NCBI GenBank assembly: GCA_944325675.1
Contig: CALVAZ010000112.1
Coordinates: 1 to 42,781 of the forward strand
From: Candidatus Gastranaerophilales bacterium
GTDB lineage: Bacteria > Cyanobacteriota > Vampirovibrionia > Gastranaerophilales > Gastranaerophilaceae
Direction: 5' to 3'
Length of the DNA stretch: 42,781 nt
Below are positions 17,564 to 24,643 of this stretch, piece by piece. Made by a program: the position numbers and the translations under genes. Position 1 is the first letter of the stretch. The number at the start of each line of letters is the position of its first letter. The notes under the pieces are model-generated. The model saw only the letters and a program-made list of their open reading frames with translations, did no database searches and was not told the origin of the DNA.

Positions 17564-17695
17564 GTGAGTCTGCAAAATCTAACATTTCAAGGCACATCTT
17601 GTGCCGGCTGGGTAATATATAATGGCAATTTGGATTATTTACGTTGCCCTGAAAAGCTCGATTGGGACAAGGCTCATAGCTGTGAGGATAATTGA
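17564..17695 (+). pseudogene. 3' remnant of another pseudopilin gene
   Basis: A 43-codon open stretch encodes the segments LTFQGTSCAGWVIYNGNLDY and LRCPEKLDWDKAHSCEDN before a TGA. It has the look of a pseudopilin C-terminus (Cys-Ala-Gly-Trp-Val-Ile-Tyr-Asn-Gly-Asn then Cys-rich end), and it lacks any prepilin N-terminus. It begins at a GTG without a ribosome site, just after an in-frame TAA. I read it as a decayed or donor fragment left downstream of the 16323 pilin. A genuine 43-residue protein is less likely. The rest of the 311-nt gap (17487-17797) shows no other gene. Confidence 0.55.
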
Positions 17696-17797
17696 AAAGT
17701 TTAATTTTTGTTAAGTCCTATTTGGTAAAAGGCAATTATTCGTTATCATATATCTTATACTAGGTGTAGATTTTAATTATTTTGAAAGGAAGTGTGT

Positions 17798-18142
17798 ATG
17801 GCGTTATCAGCAATTCAAAAAACAATGCTGAGACTTCATGGGTTTAAGAAATTACCGTTGAAGGACACAAATTGCGTGTTGGAAAATAAAAATAATTACA
17901 AGTTTATGCGTGACAGAATAAAGACCATTAATGGCGAAGTTTGGCGATATGTTGATACGTATTTGCCTTCCGGGACAAAAGTGTCTAAAACATACGATTT
18001 AAATCATGAACCGTTTGAAAAATTATTATTCAAGGAAGTTCATAAACCGGATGGTACATCTTTTGCCTATACAAATGGTGATAACGTGGTTTATAAGTAT
18101 TTTAAAGATACTCTTGTTGGTAAATTATTTATGAAAAAATAG
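17798..18142 (+). CDS. Small protein of unknown function
   Basis: A 114-residue basic, soluble protein (MALSAIQKTMLRLHGFKKLP) with no signal peptide or TM helix. Two similar beta-rich stretches (GEVWRYVDTYLPSGTKVSKTYDL and, written in part, HKPDGTSFAYTNGDNV) hint at a small beta-sheet fold. AAAGGA lies 7 nt before the ATG; a GTG 6 nt upstream is less likely. It has its own downstream hairpin terminator and no operon partner. I do not recognise the family. Confidence 0.6.
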   Translation: MALSAIQKTMLRLHGFKKLPLKDTNCVLENKNNYKFMRDRIKTINGEVWRYVDTYLPSGTKVSKTYDLNHEPFEKLLFKEVHKPDGTSFAYTNGDNVVYKYFKDTLVGKLFMKK

Positions 18143-18164
18143 TCCAAGATGATATATTTAAGTA

Positions 18165-18191
18165 AGGGGCAGAAAATTTTTGTCTGCCCCT
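18165..18191 (+). terminator. Intrinsic terminator
   Basis: A 9-bp GC-rich stem, AGGGGCAGA with TCTGCCCCT, closes an AT-rich loop. It is followed by CTTATTTTGG, a modest T-rich tail, 22 nt after the 17798 gene. The following 190 bp to 18383 hold no gene that I can see. Confidence 0.75.
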
Positions 18192-18383
18192 CTTATTTTG
18201 GTTTATATTATATTAATTTGTTTGGTGTTGGAGCTTTAGGTAGTTATATTTAAAAAATAAATTTTATCGAGGATTATTTGTTAAAATTTTAATACTTTTA
18301 AGAACTAGCCCTGAGTTGATGATTTATGGGAATACTATGTCCGGAAAAATTATACATAATTAGTTCAAAGAGGGAAATATAAA

Positions 18384-19049
18384 ATGAAAAAAATATTTTT
18401 TGTAATATTGTTTTTTATTTTGGGTTATACCCCTGTGTTTGCGCTAAATTACGAACCCGATGAAAAGATTAATATTACTGTTTATGAAAAAATAAATCCG
18501 GCAATAGTTGCGATTGATGCACAATTGGAAGATGGAGTGTCGGCAGGCACCGGATGTGTGGTTTCCTCGGACGGTGTTATTCTTACAGGTTCTCATGTTG
18601 TGGAAGATTGCATTGACATTGATGTTACAACTTATAATGGTCAGGTGTATAAGGCAAAAGTTATTGCAAAAATGGGAAAAAATAAGGATTTGGCATTGTT
18701 GAAAATAGATCCCAAAACTCCATTAAGTACGGTAAAATTCGGGGATTCGGAAGATGTAAAGGTTGGGCAAAAAGTTCTTGCGATTGGCAATCCGTTCGGC
18801 TTTTCAGGAACGTTGACTCAGGGGATAGTTTCAAGGATAGATTATTCGAAAAACAGAATTCAAACTGATGCGGCAATTAACCCCGGATGTTCAGGCGGAC
18901 CGCTTTTGAATTCTGCGGGTGAAGTTATCGGGATTAACCAATCCATATACAATCCTGACAACAATATTTCCAATATAGGTATCGGATTTGCAATCCCTGT
19001 CAACGATGCAAAAACATTTATTCAAAATGTTAATCTGGTAAGTAAGTAG
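18384..19049 (+). CDS. Secreted trypsin-like serine protease (HtrA-type, no PDZ)
   Basis: A 221-residue protein with a signal peptide (MKKIFFVILFFILGYTPVFA). The chymotrypsin-fold domain has the catalytic triad in HtrA contexts: His in LTGSHVVED, Asp in NKDLALLKID, Ser in NPGCSGGPLLN (family GNSGGPL, here with Cys). Also present are GTGCVVSSDGVIL and AIGNPFGFSGTLTQGIVS. The protein ends where a PDZ domain would begin, so it is a minimal S1C protease acting outside the membrane, perhaps in envelope protein quality control. AGAGGGA precedes the ATG. It is followed 84 nt later by an MlaE permease gene on the same strand. Confidence 0.88.
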   Translation: MKKIFFVILFFILGYTPVFALNYEPDEKINITVYEKINPAIVAIDAQLEDGVSAGTGCVVSSDGVILTGSHVVEDCIDIDVTTYNGQVYKAKVIAKMGKNKDLALLKIDPKTPLSTVKFGDSEDVKVGQKVLAIGNPFGFSGTLTQGIVSRIDYSKNRIQTDAAINPGCSGGPLLNSAGEVIGINQSIYNPDNNISNIGIGFAIPVNDAKTFIQNVNLVSK

Positions 19050-19133
19050 AAATGTATAAATTTGTTTAAGAACTGGCGTTTTGTTCAAATTTTATGCTAT
19101 ATTAAATTTTGTGGACATAAGCATTGAGGGTAA

Positions 19134-19871
19134 ATGATTAATTTTTTCGGGCTTTGCGTCATAAATTTAATGAAAAGCATAAAATATTTGTTGCAGCGGC
19201 AGGTCAAGTTTTCGAGTATTATAAGTCAGGCTGCTGCGATAAGTTATGATTCTCTGACTATATCCCTTTCCATTGCATTTATTGCTGCTGCAGTTATAGC
19301 AATACAAGTATCAAAGCAGTTTTTGATGTCAGGTGCTGAAACCTATATCGGCGGTACAATTGCTATAGTTATGATAAGAGAGATTGCACCGGGTTTTGTG
19401 GCACTTGCAATAGGTGCCAGAGCGGGAACTGCAATATCTGCAGAAATTGCAAACATGCAGGTTACTTCTCAAGTTGATGCCATGAAAACATTAAAAGTTG
19501 ATCCTGTCGGGTATTACTTCACACCCAGAATTATTGCATCGGTCATATCGGTTCCTATGGTTGTTTTAATAGCAGAGGTTATAGGGATTTTAGGCGGAAT
19601 GTTTGTTTCTTCAGCTACCATAGATTTGCACCCCGCAAGGTACATAAATTCTGTTTGGGCTTGGCTTTCAACCAGAGATATTTATATAAGTCTTTTGAAG
19701 GCTTCAGTTTTTGGCGGATTAATTGCTTTGGTTTGTGCAACACAAGGTTACGAGACCCGAGGCGGGGCAAAAGAGGTAGGTATTTCAACAACTCAGGCTG
19801 CTATCTTGTCTACGCTTTATATGCTTATTGCTGATTTTCTCATAAACCTTGTTTTCTATATTGCAAAATAG
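19134..19871 (+). CDS. MlaE-family lipid ABC transporter permease
   Basis: A 245-residue inner-membrane protein of the MlaE/YrbE family that works with an MlaF-type ATPase and MCE proteins in phospholipid transport to or from the outer membrane. Five to six hydrophobic segments are visible, with the family blocks AIVMIREIAPGFVALAIGAR, AGTAISAEIANMQVTSQVDA and a C-terminal ATQGYETRGGAKEVGISTT. It is full length for the family. No mlaF or mlaD lies in the window, so partners must be elsewhere, which is usual in Cyanobacteria. GAGGG lies close (about 3 nt) to the ATG. Confidence 0.93.
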   Translation: MINFFGLCVINLMKSIKYLLQRQVKFSSIISQAAAISYDSLTISLSIAFIAAAVIAIQVSKQFLMSGAETYIGGTIAIVMIREIAPGFVALAIGARAGTAISAEIANMQVTSQVDAMKTLKVDPVGYYFTPRIIASVISVPMVVLIAEVIGILGGMFVSSATIDLHPARYINSVWAWLSTRDIYISLLKASVFGGLIALVCATQGYETRGGAKEVGISTTQAAILSTLYMLIADFLINLVFYIAK

Positions 19872-19876
19872 GTGCC

Positions 19877-21259
19877 TTAGGCTAAGTATTTTTGGATGGT
19901 GTCTTTGTCAAAGACTTCGATGCTGTCTTTTGAGTGAATGAAAATCATGCAGCTTATCAGCGCTTTTAATGTTTCAAAATCGGAAAAAGCCATTTTGTTT
20001 CGCAAGTCTTCCATATTATTCGCTAAAAATTCCATAATTATGGTTTTGCCCTCAAATACGAGACCTGCAAAATAGTCAAAGGATTCTTTTGTTTTTATAC
20101 CTTCAAGATAGATTAAATCGGGTGATTGGAATTCTATAAATCTTGACGCTTTGTCCATATTAAACCCAATATTTTCATTCAATTCACACTGATTTACACC
20201 CTTAAGGTTATATTTTGCAATACTTTCAAGAGTCATAATATTGCCGGAATTTGTTTTGGCCGCTTCGAGAAGCAAAGAGTATATCACGTGAGTTTTGCCG
20301 CTCAGCGGAGAACCGCAAACAAGTATTATACCTGGTTCTTTAAGTGATTTTTTGACAAGTTTTTGTGATTTGTCATTGGTAATTATTTTGTTCAGCATTT
20401 TAGGCGGTTTGTATATTTTCAAAAATACACGCTCACCCATAATAGTCGGGAAGGTTGAAATACTTGCAATAACCAGGACATCGTCCACTTTGAAATTGAG
20501 CTTTCCAAGCTGTGGAACTTCCGAAACTGACGGATCAAGCTCGGCAAGAGTTTTTAGTTTGGCTGTAAACGAAGAGGTAAGCACACTTGGAATTATTCCT
20601 TTGTTTACAAGTTCACCCTGTTTTTTAAAATTTACACCGAGACCGCTGTCTTCGCCTTGAAAAGTTACCTCGTGAACTCCTTCCATTATCGCTTGTTTTA
20701 GTATTGCTCGTATTATTTTTTGTATGTGATTATCGCTCAAATCCTCACTATGAAGCTCATCACGCCAATCATATTCCATACCCGTATCTGTGAAAATATC
20801 TCCCACTGTACTTTCTTTTGTATAATATTCATCAATTTTTTTATATATACTGGACTCTGATGATATAACAGGCTCAATGGAACATTCCGCGCTTTCTATA
20901 ATTTTATCTATTGCAAACAGATCAAGCGGATCTGCCATTGCAACAGTTAAGGTATCTTCAATTTTAAAAAGCGGAATTATGCGATATCTTTTCGCATCAG
21001 AAAAACTTATGTATTTTAGACAATTTTTGTCGAGTGAATAATCTTCCAAATTGACGTACGGAATATGGAGTCTTGATTCCAGAAATTTAAGCAAAGAATC
21101 CTCGGTTATTACTCCGGAATTTATCAGGGCTTGACCGATATTAATATTTTGAGCATTAGAAATTTCCTCGGCCTGTTCAATAGTTTCATACTGAACAAGA
21201 CCGGCTCTTACCAAATCATATTTTAATTTTTCTAATGTCTTGTTTGTAACTGTTTCCAT
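19877..21259 (-). CDS. PilB/GspE-type ATPase-like protein, shortened and divergent
   Basis: A 460-residue protein. The N-terminal MshEN/GspE-N domain (residues about 8-150) has NINIGQALINSGVITEDSLLKFL and IPYVNLEDYSLD, and PLFKIEDTLTVAMADPLDL. The ATPase core has Walker A GSPLSGKT and a Walker-B-like region SPDLIYLEGIKT, where the family has DPDxIxxGEIRD. The tetracysteine Zn motif and the normal C-terminal domain are absent, and typical PilB is about 560 residues. It may be a regulatory or weak ATPase rather than the main pilus motor (inference). Its start overlaps the stop of the CheY-like gene by 1 nt; the next genes upstream are a regulator and a kinase. Confidence 0.8.
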   Translation of the reverse strand: METVTNKTLEKLKYDLVRAGLVQYETIEQAEEISNAQNINIGQALINSGVITEDSLLKFLESRLHIPYVNLEDYSLDKNCLKYISFSDAKRYRIIPLFKIEDTLTVAMADPLDLFAIDKIIESAECSIEPVISSESSIYKKIDEYYTKESTVGDIFTDTGMEYDWRDELHSEDLSDNHIQKIIRAILKQAIMEGVHEVTFQGEDSGLGVNFKKQGELVNKGIIPSVLTSSFTAKLKTLAELDPSVSEVPQLGKLNFKVDDVLVIASISTFPTIMGERVFLKIYKPPKMLNKIITNDKSQKLVKKSLKEPGIILVCGSPLSGKTHVIYSLLLEAAKTNSGNIMTLESIAKYNLKGVNQCELNENIGFNMDKASRFIEFQSPDLIYLEGIKTKESFDYFAGLVFEGKTIIMEFLANNMEDLRNKMAFSDFETLKALISCMIFIHSKDSIEVFDKDTIQKYLA

Positions 21260-21624
21260 TATGCTTCCAGATATTGTTTAACTTTTTCAACCACTTCGCT
21301 TAAATCAAAAGGTTTTGTTATGTATTCATTGGCACCGGTTTCTTCTCCGATAAGTTTATCACCTTCTTGAGAGCGGGCTGTTATCATAAAGATAGGTATA
21401 TTTTTGTATTTGTTATCATATTTTAGTAACCTGCTAATTTTATAACCATTGATTTTAGGCATCATAACGTCAAGTATAATCAAGTCAGGCATTATTTCTT
21501 TTGCAAGTTTTAATCCGTCTTCCCCGTTATATGCACAGTAACATATATAATCCGCAGATTCCAAAACAAATTTTAAACTTTCTACTATATCTTGTTCATC
21601 ATCAACAATAAGAATTTTTTTCAT
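21259..21624 (-). CDS. Single-domain response regulator (CheY-like)
   Basis: A 121-residue receiver domain only: acidic pair VDDEQD (residues 7-12), phospho-acceptor Asp in LIILDVMMPKING, Thr in FMITARS, Lys in YITKPFDL. There is no output domain, so it acts by protein contact. GGGGAGA lies just before the ATG, and a TGC-TATAAT extended -10 is at 21645-21650 (minus). It is translationally coupled to the PilB-like ATPase downstream and follows a histidine kinase gene, so a kinase-regulator-ATPase pathway is likely. Confidence 0.93.
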   Translation of the reverse strand: MKKILIVDDEQDIVESLKFVLESADYICYCAYNGEDGLKLAKEIMPDLIILDVMMPKINGYKISRLLKYDNKYKNIPIFMITARSQEGDKLIGEETGANEYITKPFDLSEVVEKVKQYLEA

Positions 21625-21644
21625 ACTTCTCCCCTGTCAATATT

Positions 21645-21653
21645 ATTATAGCA
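21645..21653 (-). promoter_or_regulatory. Extended -10 promoter of the regulator-ATPase pair
   Basis: Minus-strand TGC-TATAAT, 20 nt upstream of the regulator ATG. No good -35 is found at 16-18 bp, which fits an extended -10 promoter. Confidence 0.5.
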
Positions 21654-21716
21654 TGTTTCCGCATGGACAAGTTTTATGTAACATTTCGTAAAAATATATT
21701 GTTACCGAATGCGTTA

Positions 21717-23420
21717 TTAATTTGAAACCAGAATTTTTTCGGCGGGTATTTTGCTTACAGGTATTGCAAAATAAAATCTGGACCCTTTGTTGATTTCGCT
21801 GTCGCACCATATTGCGCCGTTATGCGCTTCAAGAAGTTGTTTTGCAATAGGCAGTCCAAGGCCCGAGCCTCCAACTTTTCTCGATAAGGAATTTTCAATT
21901 TGGGCAAATTTATCAAATGCACGAAGAAGATCCTTTTCTGCAATTCCTATCCCTTGATCTTCAACACAAACCACAATATATTCGCCGTCTAATTTTTTGA
22001 CGATTTCTTTAAAACATTCAGGGGCATTTAATTGTTCTGCCCTCGCCAGATGTGAACGTATCATGATATTTTTACCTTCAGGTGTAAATTTGATGGCATT
22101 TGAAACTAAATTAGTCAAAACCTGTTCAAGTCTTTGAGAATCTGCGTAAATCTCAGGCAGATTTGCGGTTTCTTCGGCAATCAAATTTAATCCTTTTTCT
22201 TTTGCAACGCCTGAGAGTGCAAATCTCACATATTCTATTACAGAGTGTATGTTCATGTTTGTAAAATGATAATCCATTTTTCCGGCTTCGATTTTTGAAA
22301 GGTCCAGTAAATCGTTTATAATTCCTGAAAGACGCTGGACGTTCCTTTGTGCCATTGACATAAATTTGCTGCCTGAATCGTTTATTTCGCCGCATTTGCC
22401 GGATGATAGTATGTCAAGTGAGTTTTTTATGGCTGTTAAAGGTGTCCTTAACTCGTGCGAAACTATTGAGATGAACTCAGATTTCAGCCGTTCAAGTTTT
22501 TCGAGTTTTGAATTTGTTTCCATAATTTCTTGGTATAAAGTTGCACTTTTTAGCGGCAATGATACCTGCTGTGCAATTGTTTGAAAACATGTTGCATCAT
22601 CAGATGTAAAAGGTGTTTCTTTAAAAATTTCTATACAGCCGAAAAAATTATCTCCCAGACTTATTGGGGCAAACATATTATCATATCGGAAAAGATTGAA
22701 TGTAAACCTGTTTGCCGGATACTTGACCGTCTTGACTACTTTTAATTTTTCAATATCAATTTCAAATGGCGGTGTTTTGTCTTCAAATAATGATTTGTAG
22801 TTCAAAGCAGCTCGAAGTTTTATGGCACTGATAAGTTCATCCGAAAGCTCGTATAACGAATTCAGCAGCAATACCGGCTCGGTATCCGTACAAAATGCCA
22901 AAGTACATGTCAAATCAAAGCTCAAAGATTTATCCATTCCGTCTATCATATAATTTACAAGTTTCTCCTTATCTAAAGAACCTGCAAATTGAGAACTTGT
23001 ACTGTATAGGACATTTAATCTGTACAAGCTGTCTGCAAGATTTTTGTTGGTTGCGGATAATTGTTCAAGTGATTGCTTTGTTTTGAGATTAACGTTGATA
23101 GTCGATAGTATGAGGTTTTCAGACAAATCCTCAGTTAAAAACGAATTAATATATTTGGTGATATTTTGCTCTATCTCACCATTTTGCGTAAGGAGAACAA
23201 AGGCTGTCGAATCGTTTATTGATTTAAGATTTTTTATGATTTTTTTTAAATTATTAAATTTGTAATCAAAAATTATAACATCAGGAGAATTTAATTCGGC
23301 AGCTTCAAGCACTGCATTTTCATCAGAAATTGCCGTAAAATTATAAGGCTTTTTGTTGAAAATATCGGAGTATTGCTGAATTTTTTCCAATCTGTCTGAT
23401 ATAAATAAAATATTCCCCAT
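21717..23420 (-). CDS. Sensor histidine kinase (receiver-like, GAF, HisKA, HATPase)
   Basis: 567 residues from the ATG at 23420. Residues about 3-110 resemble a receiver domain (ILFISDRLEKIQQYSDIF, VIIFDYKFNNLKKI), though with altered acidic residues. A GAF-like sensor domain follows (about 140-300), then HisKA with phospho-acceptor His in FISIVSHELRTPL (about residue 325), and HATPase_c with N box NLVSNAIKFTPEG and G boxes EDQGIGI and GGSGLGLPIAK. No TM helix remains when started here, so it is cytosolic. The frame stays open to 23597, but that part overlaps the divergent pilin gene and lacks domain character. It is upstream of the CheY-like gene, its likely partner. Confidence 0.9.
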   Translation of the reverse strand: MGNILFISDRLEKIQQYSDIFNKKPYNFTAISDENAVLEAAELNSPDVIIFDYKFNNLKKIIKNLKSINDSTAFVLLTQNGEIEQNITKYINSFLTEDLSENLILSTINVNLKTKQSLEQLSATNKNLADSLYRLNVLYSTSSQFAGSLDKEKLVNYMIDGMDKSLSFDLTCTLAFCTDTEPVLLLNSLYELSDELISAIKLRAALNYKSLFEDKTPPFEIDIEKLKVVKTVKYPANRFTFNLFRYDNMFAPISLGDNFFGCIEIFKETPFTSDDATCFQTIAQQVSLPLKSATLYQEIMETNSKLEKLERLKSEFISIVSHELRTPLTAIKNSLDILSSGKCGEINDSGSKFMSMAQRNVQRLSGIINDLLDLSKIEAGKMDYHFTNMNIHSVIEYVRFALSGVAKEKGLNLIAEETANLPEIYADSQRLEQVLTNLVSNAIKFTPEGKNIMIRSHLARAEQLNAPECFKEIVKKLDGEYIVVCVEDQGIGIAEKDLLRAFDKFAQIENSLSRKVGGSGLGLPIAKQLLEAHNGAIWCDSEINKGSRFYFAIPVSKIPAEKILVSN

Positions 23421-23427
23421 AATTACT

Positions 23428-23455
23428 ATGTTATCAGGGTTTTGTATTTTTGCAA
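23428..23455 (-). promoter_or_regulatory. Candidate promoter of the histidine kinase gene
   Basis: Minus-strand TTGCAA, 16-bp spacer, TAACAT ending 7 nt before the ATG at 23420. It has no ribosome site. The -10 is weak, but the geometry matches the other leaderless genes in the window. Confidence 0.4.
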
Positions 23456-23476
23456 GTAAGTTAAATATGTTAATGC

Positions 23477-23505
23477 TTGCATTAGTTTTGAAAAATTGAT
23501 ATAAT
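23477..23505 (+). promoter_or_regulatory. Promoter of the 23530 pilin gene
   Basis: TTGCAT, 17-bp spacer, TATAAT (23500-23505). The predicted start is near 23512, leaving about 18 nt before the ATG with AAGGA in it. It is divergent from the histidine kinase promoter. Confidence 0.6.
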
Positions 23506-23529
23506 AAACTCGTGCAAGGATGGTGGATT

Positions 23530-24639
23530 ATGTTAATTAAGAAAACAAGGGGAAGTATTTTTATAGTTGCTAAATATAAATTTTTTCGGGCATTCACTCT
23601 TGCCGAAGTTTTAATTACTTTGACAATAATTGGTATAGTTGCTGCATTGACAATTCCTACGTTGTATCAAAACTATAAAAATAGAGCTTGGGATACTGCA
23701 GCCGAAGTTTTTGAACGAAAAATATCTGAGGCTACAAAAGTGATGAATTCAGAGATGACTTTAATAGGTTATAATACAACGAGGGATTTTGTTTCAGAAC
23801 TATCAAAACATATAAAAATAATCAAAACATGTGATAGTAATGATTTAACAAACTGTTTTGCTGAGAAATTTTATTGGGGTGCAGATAATGCCGAAGTAAA
23901 TACAACAGAATTAACTACGAGCCAAAATTTTGGAAAAAGTGAGTATGAAACAGAGTTGGTTGGGGTTATGTTTGCTAACGGCGTAAACGCAATAATGGCA
24001 TACGATAAAAATTGTAGAACCCAAGATCCATATTCCAATCAAATAAATACAACTGGATGTTTAGCCATGGTTTATGATGTAGACGGCTATAACAAGCCAA
24101 ATACATTTTCAAAAGATTTGAGAGCTTTTAATGGTGTCAGTATAATCAGTGGCTGTGACTACTATGTCAATAATTTATGTTTGACAACGGCATTTACGCC
24201 TGACCCAATTTCAGAGTTTGGCGACGAAGATACATACCGTTCTTTAGAGGGGAGTATGTATCCTTCACCACTTAATGGTAGTTATTCTGAATGGACAAAA
24301 GATTACGTGAGTGCGGCGAAATATCACTGTAGCAAGATGGGAATGTCTTTACCTAGTGAAAGTGAAATGGAAAAAGTTGTTCAATATCTTTATCCTGATG
24401 GAAAACTAGATTATGACAGACTGTCTAAAACACCTATATCGTTGGGTTCTGTTGTTGATTGTTATGTTACAGATGAGCAACGTGTAGGTTCAAGTAGTAC
24501 ATGTTTAAATAATGGCAGCTGTTATTTTGGTACTAGAATAGCAACGTTTACCAATGATTTTGGAGGATTTAATGCTCTTATAGCTTATGCTGGTAGTCTT
24601 GGCCTTTCAGGTTCTGTAAGTGCTGTTTGTGTAAAATAA
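23530..24639 (+). CDS. Pseudopilin, paralogue of the 16323 gene
   Basis: A 369-residue protein. The leader MLIKKTRGSIFIVAKYKFFR precedes A-FTLAEVLITLTIIG with Glu at +5. Body and motif YDVDGYNKPNTFSKDLRAF are nearly the same as in the 16323 product; both carry YRSLEGSMYPSPLNGSYSEW. After the shared SAAKYHCSKMGMSL the two diverge strongly, although the Cys pattern (TCLN, SCYFGT, AVCVK) is kept. There is no G-run in this leader (only G4). AAGGA lies 9 nt before the ATG. The gene ends 4 nt from the convergent rel gene. Confidence 0.85.
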   Translation: MLIKKTRGSIFIVAKYKFFRAFTLAEVLITLTIIGIVAALTIPTLYQNYKNRAWDTAAEVFERKISEATKVMNSEMTLIGYNTTRDFVSELSKHIKIIKTCDSNDLTNCFAEKFYWGADNAEVNTTELTTSQNFGKSEYETELVGVMFANGVNAIMAYDKNCRTQDPYSNQINTTGCLAMVYDVDGYNKPNTFSKDLRAFNGVSIISGCDYYVNNLCLTTAFTPDPISEFGDEDTYRSLEGSMYPSPLNGSYSEWTKDYVSAAKYHCSKMGMSLPSESEMEKVVQYLYPDGKLDYDRLSKTPISLGSVVDCYVTDEQRVGSSSTCLNNGSCYFGTRIATFTNDFGGFNALIAYAGSLGLSGSVSAVCVK

Positions 24640-24643
24640 CAAA

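Noticed and set aside
16323-24639. Diversity-generating retroelement acting on the pilin tips
   Set aside because: No reverse transcriptase or template repeat is in the window, and the tip differences are not limited to adenine positions.
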